Positions 28,301 through 35,344 of a DNA stretch of 64,000 nt are shown here, piece after piece (the stretch's first letter is position 1; every line of letters starts with the position of its first letter). The DNA comes from Pontibacter pudoricolor. GTDB taxonomy: Bacteria > Bacteroidota > Bacteroidia > Cytophagales > Hymenobacteraceae. The notes beneath the pieces were generated by a model. The model was not told where the DNA came from. It saw only the letters and a list, made by a program, of their open reading frames with translations, and did no database searches. The DNA lies in NCBI RefSeq assembly GCF_010092985.1, contig NZ_CP048106.1, positions 186,001-250,000 on the forward strand, written 5' to 3'. The position numbers and the translations under genes were made by a program.

Positions 28301-28483
28301 GTTCTCCACTTCGTTAGGCGAAGCACCCGGATAAATGGTCATGATGGTAAGCACCGGTGGGTTGAACTTCGGAAGAAGCTCGTAATTAAGCGATTGGTAG
28401 CTGACAACACCAAGCAGCGTGAGTACGGTAAATACCACCACCACTATAGTTGATCGCTGGATCGATATTTTGGTTATGTTCAT
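25304..28483 (-). CDS. RND efflux pump permease (HAE1/AcrB type)
   Basis: 1059 residues with the RND architecture: TM1 (residues about 12-30), first large periplasmic loop, TM2-TM6 starting near 335 with the proton-relay motif GILVDDAIVVIEN, a second large loop, and a second membrane block ending near 1030 (GLVAKNAIMVVDFTN). The charged tail ELEEKTLEELEHETKMLEEKK is unusually long and probably coiled. It is the inner-membrane pump of a tripartite system; adaptor and TolC-type channel genes precede it in the same operon, and a GbsR/MarR-type regulator heads it. Substrates cannot be read from sequence. Confidence 0.95.
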   Translation of the reverse strand: MNITKISIQRSTIVVVVFTVLTLLGVVSYQSLNYELLPKFNPPVLTIMTIYPGASPNEVENSVTKEIEDALASLENVKEMKSTSMESFSMIVINLNQGTDVDLSLQEAQRKINTILAKLPEDADAPTLNKFDLDDLPIIKMGATANMPATEFYDLIDKKIKPELSRIQGMAAIKVLGGQEREIKVNIDANKLEAYNLSILQVQQKIRNSNLDFPTGKIKQESGQTQIRLAGKFQSLEQLNNLIIRQDDKGIVRLSDVAEVQDTQKDIEVMNRINGNPSVGITIQKQSDANAVEVSRLTKEALADLEKTYAAEGLKFNVANDSSDFTLEAADSVIHDLIIAVILVAIVMLLFLHSLRNAVIVMVSIPASLVATFIAMYLFGYSLNLMSLLALSLVVGILVDDAIVVIENIHRHMEMGKKPAQAAYDGIREIMATVTSITLVIVVVFIPIALSSGLVSDILRQFAVVVAVATMISLFVAFTLIPLLASRFSRLEHISDKNIFGRFILAFERFLDRVIDGFTATLKWAFNHKFITLGVTMLLLVASFALVPLGFVGSEFIPAGDRGEVSLQLELPKNATVEQTNFATRKVEEYLLAKPEVKKVFTTVGTTTSAQAGQNTAYKADVSVTLVDVKERDFSTDQFSRQAKADIESSIPDVEVTPVPVGLVGNSQAPIQIIISGSNLDSVMNFSQKVMAITEGVDGTADVEMSVEGGNPEIEVVVDRDKMANVGLSLESVGASMQLAFSGNSDVTFRSGTEDYDINIRLDEFDRRSVTDIGNLSFVNSKGQIVRLAQFADIRQSTGPSQLERYNRVTSVNVNSQVIGRPTGSVGADIQAKMAEVSMPAGVSLEYGGNLKNQSEGFGTLGVALLASIIFVYLIMVALYDSYIYPLVVLFSIPLAIIGALLALALASQSLSIFSILGIIMMIGLVAKNAIMVVDFTNKLKDEGVEVKEALIEAVRIRFRPILMTTLAMVIGMLPIALAGGSVAATKNGLAWALIGGLSSSMFLTLIVVPIIYYGFDRILVKFGLDKKTKIELEEKTLEELEHETKMLEEKKMAHEFAH

Positions 28484-28535
28484 TTTATAGTTTCTTATTT
28501 AAAAGAAGTTATTGCTTTTTTATAGCCTTAAGCAT

Positions 28536-28676
28536 GCCGCCAGTTTGAGCGCAGCGGTAGCTGGTGGTTTCATATGGCACCCAGTTTGTAACTGGCGTAA
28601 GTATAATTCTGGATAACGCCAGTTGCAAACTGGCCCCACGTGCAACCACAAGTTACGCTGACGCTAAACTGGCGGC
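28536..28676. repeat. Nested inverted repeat of about 140 nt inside the efflux operon
   Basis: The outer arms GCCGCCAGTTTGAGCGCAGC (from 28536) and the region 28654-28676 pair with few mismatches. The inner arms CCAGTTTGTAACTGGCGT (28581-28598) and ACGCCAGTTGCAAACTGG (28616-28633) pair at 17 of 18 positions. The sequence between inner and outer arms also pairs in part. It lies between the adaptor gene and the pump gene and would fold into one long hairpin in the mRNA. Confidence 0.85.
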
Positions 28677-28689
28677 AGGAGCACATGAA

Positions 28690-29745
28690 TTACTTCAGCA
28701 GCGTTACTTTAATGCCTTCACGCAGGTTTATCTGGCCGCTCTGCACTACCTGCTCACCAGGCTGCACACCTTCCAGAATCTCTACTTTATCCTGTGTAAC
28801 CACACCTACTTTTACTTTGCGCATGTTGGCAACACCATTGTTTACCACATAAACACTTGGGTTCTGGATACTACCAACTATAGCCTGGCGTGGCAAGAGC
28901 ATGGCTTCGCGCTGATCATCTACCTTAAAGTAGGCGGTGCCGTACATACCGGCTCTCAGGTTATTGTCAGCGGCATTTTTTACTTCCACTTCCACGTCAA
29001 ATTTCAGGGTAGGGTCGGCTTGAGCGGCAATGGCTGTTACTACGCCTTCATATTCCTGTCCGGCGCCGGCATCTGCTTTCACTGTTACTTTATCGCCTTT
29101 GTTTATCAGCAGTACTTCACCTTCCGAGGCTTTTATTTTCAGTTTCAGCTTGTCCACGTTCACGATGTCGTATAGTTTGGTACCCATGCTCAGGTAAGAA
29201 CCAACTTCAACATAGATCTCATTTATCTCGCCACTGATAGGAGCTGTAATGCGTGTCTTCGTTAAGCGCTGACGTGCAGCTACCAACTGTGCCTGCGTAG
29301 ACTTGGCAGCCAGACGGGCATCTTCCAGCTGGCGCTGTGTGATCGCATCGCCGGCAGCCAGGTTTTCGAAACGCTCCAGGTCACGCTTGGCTTTCTCGGC
29401 GTTGGTTTGTGCTGTAGCCAGGTCAGCTGACATGGTATTGCTCTCAACCTGCGCCAGCAGTTCGGCTGCTCTTACTTTGTCGCCTTTGCGCTTTAGTATG
29501 CTCTTTATCTGGCCGGTAGTTTCAGATAAAAGTGTCAGGCTCTGGATAGGAGCGAAGTTACCCTGTGCGGTAAAAGACTTGTCTAATTTCTCTGTTTTAA
29601 CTTGCGTAACTGCAACCGGGATGGCATCGCTTTTAATGTCAGCTACTGCAGCATTGGCGGCCATCTGTTCTTTGTTGTTCATCAGTTTAAAACCAATAGC
29701 GGCCAGCACAACAAGCACAAGTACGATATAAATTACCTTCTTCAT
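28690..29745 (-). CDS. RND efflux periplasmic adaptor (membrane fusion protein)
   Basis: 351 residues. An N-terminal anchor (IYIVLVLVVLAAIGFKL) is followed by the lipoyl half-motif SLTLLSETTGQIKSI, an alpha-helical hairpin rich in Ala, Lys and Glu (about 105-170), the second lipoyl half (RITAPISGEINEIYVEVGSYL), and a beta-barrel with membrane-proximal domain to the end. This is the HlyD/AcrA fold order. It links the pump encoded next (about 200 bases downstream, across a long hairpin) to the TolC-type channel encoded 20 bases upstream. Confidence 0.93.
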   Translation of the reverse strand: MKKVIYIVLVLVVLAAIGFKLMNNKEQMAANAAVADIKSDAIPVAVTQVKTEKLDKSFTAQGNFAPIQSLTLLSETTGQIKSILKRKGDKVRAAELLAQVESNTMSADLATAQTNAEKAKRDLERFENLAAGDAITQRQLEDARLAAKSTQAQLVAARQRLTKTRITAPISGEINEIYVEVGSYLSMGTKLYDIVNVDKLKLKIKASEGEVLLINKGDKVTVKADAGAGQEYEGVVTAIAAQADPTLKFDVEVEVKNAADNNLRAGMYGTAYFKVDDQREAMLLPRQAIVGSIQNPSVYVVNNGVANMRKVKVGVVTQDKVEILEGVQPGEQVVQSGQINLREGIKVTLLK

Positions 29746-29765
29746 TTTAGTATTTGGTGTATGTC

Positions 29766-31124
29766 TTAGTTAGATAGTGATTCGAGGTTTCCTTTTGCTT
29801 TCAGATAGCTCAGCTGGGCGATCTGGTATTTAAGCCTTTCGTTGTTCAGGTTTGTCTGGGCTTCGCGCAGGGCGGTTTCTGCATTCAGCAGGTCGCTTAG
29901 CGGTGCCAGGGCTTCTTTGTATAGTTGGTTGGTAGTGTCGTACACTTCCTGGGCCAGCTTTACGTTGCGTTCCTGGGCAGCTATGTTGTTCTGGCTGTTG
30001 CCTAACTGGCTCAGGGCGTTGCTTAGCTCAACCTGTGTGTTTTTGTTGTACTGCTGTATGTCCAGATCCATTTTCTTCAGCTCTATTTCACGCTGCTGTA
30101 CCTGGCTCTTCTTGCGCAAGCCATCAAAGATCGGGATGTTCAACTGCAGACCTACCTGTGAGTTCGGGAACCACATTGTGTTTGGGTTGTTGAACATTTG
30201 GCCATCATACATTGATTGGTAGTTATAGTTACCAAAAGCAGCCAGCGACGGGTAATAACCCGCTCTGATATTCTCAACTTCAAGCGCCTTCAGTTCTTTC
30301 TGCTTGTTCAGGATCTTAAACTGAGCACGCTCCGTAGCCACATCATTCACGCCAGCCATGGTTGGTTGCTCATCCAATAGCACATCATCTGCAGAACCAG
30401 ACAAGGTTATCTGCTCTTCAAGGGGCATACCCATAAAAAACTTCAGCACATTCAGTTGCTGCACATAAGCTGCCTGCAGGTTTTCTTTCTGATTCTCCAG
30501 GTTGATCTTGTTTACCTTAATGCGGTTCACATCTACCTTTTTCACCAGGTCGTTCTTGTACTGAAGTGTCAGGATCTTTTCCAGCTGGGTTAGCATGTTT
30601 AAGTTAGCGTTTATGCTGTTGAACTGCTCTTTTGTTTGCAGTACCTGGTAATAAGCGCTGCCCACGTTATAGATCACATCTTCCGTAGCCATTTCCTTGC
30701 GGATGCGGTACAGGTCTTCTGCACTTTTAGCAGCTTTTAAACCTACAAAGTAAGATTTGCTGAACAGCAACTGCGACACCGAAATACCTGCCTGTATAGT
30801 GTTATCAGTACCTGAAGGGTTTATGAATGGCTGCCCATTCTGTTCAGGATTCAATTTAGCTGGAAGCACGAACATCTGTTTTTCTAGCGTTCTCACCGCA
30901 GAGCCTTTTACCTCTACCTGTGGCAAACCGGTGCTGCGTACTTCGTTGATCTGGTACTTAGAGCCCATTTCGTCGTAAGTAGCCTTCTTTATATTCTCGT
31001 TATTTTCGAGTGCGTAGTTAACAGCCTGTTGCAGGGTTATTTCCTTCTCATTTGCCTGGCTTTGTGCAAAGGCGGGCGTCATGCAGAAGAGCGCTAATCC
31101 TACTAGTAAGTGTTTGGTATTCAC
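29766..31124 (-). CDS. TolC-family outer-membrane efflux channel
   Basis: 452 residues with a signal peptide (cleavage after about residue 20, MTPAFAQ). Two repeats of the outer membrane efflux protein domain are present, with long heptad-rich helices (KNTQVELSNALSQLGNSQNN, LNDLLNAETALREAQTNLNN type). It is the outer-membrane exit duct of the tripartite pump. Start and preceding regulator stop are about 70 bases apart; a palindromic TTAGTGAACTAA lies in that gap and may be an operator. Confidence 0.93.
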   Translation of the reverse strand: MNTKHLLVGLALFCMTPAFAQSQANEKEITLQQAVNYALENNENIKKATYDEMGSKYQINEVRSTGLPQVEVKGSAVRTLEKQMFVLPAKLNPEQNGQPFINPSGTDNTIQAGISVSQLLFSKSYFVGLKAAKSAEDLYRIRKEMATEDVIYNVGSAYYQVLQTKEQFNSINANLNMLTQLEKILTLQYKNDLVKKVDVNRIKVNKINLENQKENLQAAYVQQLNVLKFFMGMPLEEQITLSGSADDVLLDEQPTMAGVNDVATERAQFKILNKQKELKALEVENIRAGYYPSLAAFGNYNYQSMYDGQMFNNPNTMWFPNSQVGLQLNIPIFDGLRKKSQVQQREIELKKMDLDIQQYNKNTQVELSNALSQLGNSQNNIAAQERNVKLAQEVYDTTNQLYKEALAPLSDLLNAETALREAQTNLNNERLKYQIAQLSYLKAKGNLESLSN

Positions 31125-31168
31125 GTTTATAGTTCTTTTAGTTTTGATATATATAGTTGGTTCTGAAA

Positions 31169-31180
31169 TTAGTGAACTAA
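31169..31180. promoter_or_regulatory. Candidate operator TTAGTGAACTAA upstream of tolC-type gene
   Basis: Near-perfect palindrome of half-sites TTAGT/ACTAA between the regulator stop and the channel gene start. The GAACTAA half is also present in the inverted repeat upstream of the regulator gene (31720-31743), which suggests a common binding protein. Confidence 0.45.
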
Positions 31181-31193
31181 CGCTGCAAAAAAA

Positions 31194-31667
31194 TTATACT
31201 TTTTGTTTAGCGTTTTCTTTTTCCCACTGTTCGATCAGGTTCGGCAGTTGTGTTTTAAGGTAATCGAGGAAGCTGATGAAGTTTTGTAATTTTTCGTCGT
31301 AAACCGGATTATCTCTTTTTCTTACATCCAGCACCCGCTTCAGTATGTGGTTCAGTTCGCCCAGATCTTCCATTTTTTTGTTAAAGGTGTCGCGCCAGTT
31401 CGATGATTTTATCCGGAAGTAACGTTTTCTGTCGCCTGAAAAAGTGGTGTACTCGATATGGCCGGTGTTAAGGAGCATGTTCAGGGCATTGCTGGTGGCG
31501 CTTTTGCTTATGTTCAACGTCTCTGATATCTCTTCGAATGTAAGCTCAGGCTTATCAGAAACCAACAGTATGCCCATAACACGCGCTACAGCCGGCTGGA
31601 AACCATTGTTTTCCTGGTAGACACCAAATTCCTCGATCAGTTCCAGTTGTTTATCGCTTAATGTCAT
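31194..31667 (-). CDS. GbsR/MarR-family transcriptional regulator of the efflux operon
   Basis: 157 residues with an N-terminal winged helix-turn-helix: SDKPELTFEEISETLNISKSATSNALNMLLNTGHIEY, then a wing with FSGDRKRYFRI, and a C-terminal helical dimerisation region. The N-terminal IEEFGVYQENNGFQPAVARVMG block is typical of GbsR-type regulators. It is the first gene of the regulator-channel-adaptor-pump operon and is likely an autoregulated repressor. No ligand-binding cysteine or metal site is evident. Confidence 0.9.
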   Translation of the reverse strand: MTLSDKQLELIEEFGVYQENNGFQPAVARVMGILLVSDKPELTFEEISETLNISKSATSNALNMLLNTGHIEYTTFSGDRKRYFRIKSSNWRDTFNKKMEDLGELNHILKRVLDVRKRDNPVYDEKLQNFISFLDYLKTQLPNLIEQWEKENAKQKV

Positions 31668-31698
31668 AATAATTATCAGTTACAGGTTGATAACAATG

Positions 31699-31743
31699 CA
31701 AAAGTAAACTATAGTTTCGTTAGTTCATAATTTACAGAACTAA
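31699..31743 (-). promoter_or_regulatory. Promoter and candidate operator of the efflux operon
   Basis: On the minus strand TACTTTTG (plus coordinates 31699-31706) is a perfect TAnnTTTG -7 box 32 bases before the regulator start. Directly upstream of it, TTAGTTC (31720-31726) and GAACTAA (31737-31743) form an inverted repeat with a 10-base spacer that would cover the -33 region, as expected for a repressor site. Confidence 0.55.
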
Positions 31744-31896
31744 ATTTTTAAGATGTTTAGTGGGGCAGTTTTGAATGATAAGTGGTGGGAGTTATTGTTA
31801 GTTTAAGCTTGGGAGCAGGAGTGGAGGTATAACGGACTTGGCCATAAGGTGGGGCAGCTAACGTAAAGGTGTGGTTATGGGGAGTAATTTTTCGTT

Positions 31897-32304
31897 CTAT
31901 TTGATATCTTTTAAGTAGGACTCATCCCAATCGTCCACTTTCCGCACAATGGGAGAAACACGAATAAAAGCGTCTTTTTGCTTTATATTATGCATGATGA
32001 ACTCCATTAATTGAGGTTTTGAAATTCTTTTCCATCCTGACGAGCGCCCATGATTTCCTCCTTTAAATGCATATCCATTTTCATATCTCTGAACATCAAT
32101 ATATGAACCATCTCTATCACTTTGGTATTCATGCCCTTGGTAGTCATAGAATTCAAGTTCCATGTCATTAGGAAGCCACTCTACTAATTTCCCTATACTT
32201 TCAGATGCGATACTAGTGACATCTATCTCATATTGATTGTTTCTGATAGTTATATTGAAATTTTGAGTGTTGAACGGAAACTCTTTTTTCATTTTATTAA
32301 CCAT
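31897..32304 (-). CDS. Unknown protein, AT-rich orphan gene
   Basis: Read from the ATG at 32304 (135 residues; a GTG at 32322 is possible). The protein is soluble, rich in Tyr, Asp and Asn, with the segment DYQGHEYQSDRDGSYIDVQRYENGY and a C-terminal RKVDDWDESYLKDI. No known domain was recognised. Its coding sequence is visibly more AT-rich than its neighbours, suggesting recent acquisition. Size and composition are similar to small immunity-type proteins, but no toxin gene is adjacent, so that is only a guess. Confidence 0.55.
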   Translation of the reverse strand: MVNKMKKEFPFNTQNFNITIRNNQYEIDVTSIASESIGKLVEWLPNDMELEFYDYQGHEYQSDRDGSYIDVQRYENGYAFKGGNHGRSSGWKRISKPQLMEFIMHNIKQKDAFIRVSPIVRKVDDWDESYLKDIK

Positions 32305-32413
32305 AACTATTGTATAAACCACAACATACGCTTATCTGCACTATAGCTGTAGTTTCTGAATTTTGATCTGATAGTTTACTGAACAAGATAAATTAATTAT
32401 CCGATAGTACAAA

Positions 32414-33160
32414 CTATAGTTTGCCGGTTTCGTGCCAGCGCATGCGGTAGGCGTTTATGGCGGTCTGGCCTAGTTTTCGGAGCAGCCTATAGTTTACCAC
32501 TGCGCCCACCGGCGCCCCTATAACAGGAATAAGCTGGGCCATTTTGGCCAGGTCAATATAGTCGCGGTACTCCTGCTGAAAGCTGCGCCAGTTAAATTCG
32601 TTTATATCGTCGGGGAGGTGTTGTTTGCTGGTTTCCCAGTCGGTCATGTGCAGGTATACATCCCGGCGATGCTCGTGGCTGCTGAATGCCAGTTGAAAGA
32701 TGTGAAGCAGGTAAAGGCGTTCCTTATAGTCATTCACATCATAACCATACAATGCGGCAATCTCGAACAGCAGCTTCATCTTAAACCCGAACAGCAACGG
32801 GAAGTCGGCAAGGCCAAGTAAAATGCCACCGGCCCCGGTTATGCCACCTTCGGCAGCCGCAGCGTGTTTGTAAAAATCGATGCGGCCCAGTACCAGCCCT
32901 TCCTGTAGCTGCAGGTTGTGTGCTTCGGCAGGTTTGCGAGTTACAAACCCGGCCCCGAAAAGCGTAGCCCGCGTCATTTGTTTTATAGCTGTGGTAATGG
33001 CGTTATGTACTTTGTCGGGTATGTAGCTGTTTATCTTGTGTTGCGCTTTGCGGGCCAGGTTGTTAAAAAAGGAGGGAGAGCGTTGCATTTCGTGCTGCCA
33101 GGTACGTAGCTCCTGCAAAGCCATCAGGTTATAGTTATGCTCAGGAAGCGGAATTGCCAT
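32414..33160 (-). CDS. EcsC family protein
   Basis: 248 residues. The region from about 60 to 240 matches the EcsC family: ARATLFGAGFVT-like glycine motif, the alanine/glycine stretch AAAEGGITGAGGILLGLADFPLLFGFKMKLLFEIAALYGYD, and the second glycine-rich segment MAQLIPVIGAPVGAVVNYRLLRKLG. The glycine-rich segments are hydrophobic enough for membrane association. EcsC of Bacillus is encoded with an ABC transporter, but stand-alone members are common and their function is unknown. Confidence 0.85.
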   Translation of the reverse strand: MAIPLPEHNYNLMALQELRTWQHEMQRSPSFFNNLARKAQHKINSYIPDKVHNAITTAIKQMTRATLFGAGFVTRKPAEAHNLQLQEGLVLGRIDFYKHAAAAEGGITGAGGILLGLADFPLLFGFKMKLLFEIAALYGYDVNDYKERLYLLHIFQLAFSSHEHRRDVYLHMTDWETSKQHLPDDINEFNWRSFQQEYRDYIDLAKMAQLIPVIGAPVGAVVNYRLLRKLGQTAINAYRMRWHETGKL

Positions 33161-33356
33161 CAGTTCTATAGTTTATAGTTGCCGCAGTAAGTACGTAAAG
33201 CGAAGCTACAGAATTAAACTATAGTTCAACTATAAAAGCTGCTGCTTTGTAATTAACAGGATGATAGGAGTGTTTGTAAAAATTTGTAAAAGGGAGAAGT
33301 ATGCTTTTACGAAGCAACAAATCAAGCCAATCCATTAATACTGGTCAGACAACCTG

Positions 33357-33398
33357 AAAAAACAGCAAGCCACCCGGACCTGTGTCTGAGCGGCTTGC
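33357..33398 (-). terminator. Terminator of the YceI gene
   Basis: GCAAGCC (33365-33371) and GGCTTGC (33392-33398) form the stem; AAAAAA at 33357-33362 gives a U-run on the minus strand, just after the YceI stop. Confidence 0.75.
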
Positions 33399-33422
33399 CA
33401 TTTATAAAACAGGAAAAGAAAA

Positions 33423-33956
33423 TTATGCTTGTTTTACCAGCTGCACTTCGCAGTGGAGCTTTATTTCGTTGCTTACAACTACCTGCCCGGCTTCGGTTAC
33501 TGCATCCCAGGTCAGGTTAAATTCTTTGCGATTTATTTTACCGTCTACTGTAAAACCAGCTTTTGTCTGGCCATACGGGTCAACTACAATACCACCATAT
33601 TCTACGTTCAGGGTTACTGGTTTGGTAATATCCCGGATGGTAAGGTCGCCGTGCAGTTTATAGTCGTCACCCGATCCTTCGAAGGTTTTACCAACAAAGC
33701 GCAGCTGCTTGTGCTGTTCCGCGTTAAAGAAGTCATCCGACTTAAGGTGCGTATCGCGCTGCTCGTTGTTGGTGCTGATAGAGTCGATATCTGCCGTAAA
33801 CTCTATGCGGGAGGCTTTTGTAAAGTCTTCGTCCTCTGTTTCAACTTCAAGGTTAAAAGACTTAAAGTAACCAGTTACAGTTGTTATCATCAGGTGTTTC
33901 ACCTTAAACTGGATTTCACTGTGTGTCGGGTCTATCACCCATTTTGTAGTTGCCAT
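33423..33956 (-). CDS. YceI family lipid-binding protein
   Basis: From the ATG at 33956 the product is 177 residues and begins directly with the YceI first strand TKWVIDPTHSEIQFKVKHLM. The internal motifs GYFKSFNLEVETED, LRFVGKTFEG and YKLHGDLTIRDITKPVTLNVEY are typical. The family forms an eight-stranded barrel that binds isoprenoid-type lipids. The upstream in-frame start at 34043 would add 29 residues with no family match. No signal peptide is seen with this start, so the protein may stay in the cytoplasm. Two palindromes upstream may be regulatory. Confidence 0.9.
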   Translation of the reverse strand: MATTKWVIDPTHSEIQFKVKHLMITTVTGYFKSFNLEVETEDEDFTKASRIEFTADIDSISTNNEQRDTHLKSDDFFNAEQHKQLRFVGKTFEGSGDDYKLHGDLTIRDITKPVTLNVEYGGIVVDPYGQTKAGFTVDGKINRKEFNLTWDAVTEAGQVVVSNEIKLHCEVQLVKQA

Positions 33957-34011
33957 AATTATCTTTCTGTTTTTAATAAATATATAAATAGTAAGTACGT
34001 ATTGTTGCGTA

Positions 34012-34039
34012 AATGTATAAACATTAAATGTATATACAT
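34012..34039. promoter_or_regulatory. Tandem palindromes upstream of YceI (candidate operator)
   Basis: AATGTATAAACATT (34012-34025, imperfect) followed by ATGTATATACAT (34028-34039, perfect). Both share ATGTATA/TATACAT half-sites, lie 56-83 bases before the YceI start, and look like two sites for a dimeric regulator. Confidence 0.45.
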
Positions 34040-34105
34040 ACAATATGGGTTAAAAGTTTCAGAAAGGGTTATAGTTGCTGAAATCATGGCTATAGTTTAA
34101 AAGCA

Positions 34106-34140
34106 AAAAGCCGCTCCGGTATGGTTCCGGAGCGGCTTTT
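34106..34140 (-). terminator. Terminator after the coiled-coil membrane protein gene
   Basis: AAAAGCCGCTCCGG (34106-34119) pairs perfectly with CCGGAGCGGCTTTT (34127-34140); 14-bp stem, 7-base loop. Functional in either direction. Confidence 0.85.
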
Positions 34141-34160
34141 GTAAACCTGTTAGCTTATAG

Positions 34161-34841
34161 TTAAATATGTTGTTTTTTCTGAAGAGCTGCCAGTTGCTGG
34201 CTAAGTTCCTCGGCGCGGTTAAACTCAGTCTGCATTTCGCGCTTTAACTTCAGTTCACGCTCGCGAGCCGCTTTCTTATATTCGTTAAACTCGTTGTCGA
34301 TGTCGTTAAAGGCTTTTACTTTTTCTGTAGTTGTGCTCTTGCTGCTCTTATACTGCATCATAACTATAGCCAGTATCAGCAACAAGGCAACTATAATCAC
34401 CGAGTTCAGGATCACGTAAAACTGCTTTCCCATATCAATCCCGAAAAAAGAGATGTTATTGATCAGGTGCTGGCTTTTCTGTACTTCAAGCTCTTTGCGG
34501 GCGGTTTCTTCGGTAAGGGCTTTTAGTTCCTTCTGCTGGGCCTCTACGTTGGCACGGGCTTCAATCAGTTCTTTGTCGGCACCTGCGCGCGCATCGGCCA
34601 GTTTTTTGCCAATTACATGCAGGCTGTCGTTTACGCTGCTATAAAAGTTATTAAGTGTTTTTACATTCACTACCTTGTACTGCTGGCCTTTTTCATTGTA
34701 AGAGTTGGCATTCTCCTTAAGGTTATCGAACTGGCTTGATAACGAATTTTTAGCTGGTTTTGCTTTCTGGGGAGCCGTACCCTGGGCCTGTACAGCTGTG
34801 AACATTACAACTAAAATGAAAGATAAAAAGGTTGATTTCAT
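34161..34841 (-). CDS. Unknown exported protein with coiled coils and one membrane segment
   Basis: 226 residues with a signal peptide (cleavage after VQAQG), a periplasmic helical region with heptad pattern (residues about 75-125, KELIEARANVEAQQKELKAL), a membrane segment at about 140-163 (FYVILNSVIIVALLLILAIVMM), and a cytoplasmic charged coiled coil to the end (KAARERELKLKREMQTEFNRAEELS). I do not recognise a family. The layout resembles envelope scaffold proteins. It is a single-gene transcript with its own terminator. Confidence 0.65.
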   Translation of the reverse strand: MKSTFLSFILVVMFTAVQAQGTAPQKAKPAKNSLSSQFDNLKENANSYNEKGQQYKVVNVKTLNNFYSSVNDSLHVIGKKLADARAGADKELIEARANVEAQQKELKALTEETARKELEVQKSQHLINNISFFGIDMGKQFYVILNSVIIVALLLILAIVMMQYKSSKSTTTEKVKAFNDIDNEFNEYKKAARERELKLKREMQTEFNRAEELSQQLAALQKKQHI

Positions 34842-35344
34842 GGTAATTTGATTAATGTCTGGATGCTATACCAGAGTAAACATAAAAGAAAGTGCTATAA
34901 CGCGCAATAAAAATTTAGATGTGGGCGAAACTAATTTTACGGATTTCCCTCTTAAACTCCTTAGCCGGCTATTTATTGTAGTTTAAAACCAAGCTAACTA
35001 TAATAAATACCTTTTTACGCTTATAAAGAGCTCATTATTAGCTGCTTTAAGGTATATATAATCATAAAAACGCGGTTATAGTTCCTGATATAAGTGCACC
35101 CGGTCATTTGGCAGTAAAAACTTGAATTATAGCGGGTTCTATAGTCTCCTGTAGTTAAAAGTGCGGCTGTCTGACAAGAGAACTACATATAAGCTGCTAC
35201 TAGACGACTTACCCACGTTTGCAGGGCCAGAGCAATGTAGCTGTAACCAGTCAGTTACCTCGAAGTATAGTTAAAAACATTTGTTTCCCGTAATCCTTTA
35301 AAGCTGACCTGCTGCAGTTATGTTTTAAAAGAAACCAGAATACT
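34842..35344. other. Divergent spacer upstream of mqo
   Basis: About 500 bases, AT-rich near both ends. No coding ORF and no strong hairpin; a few TATAGT words. No promoter fits the consensus well. Confidence 0.4.
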
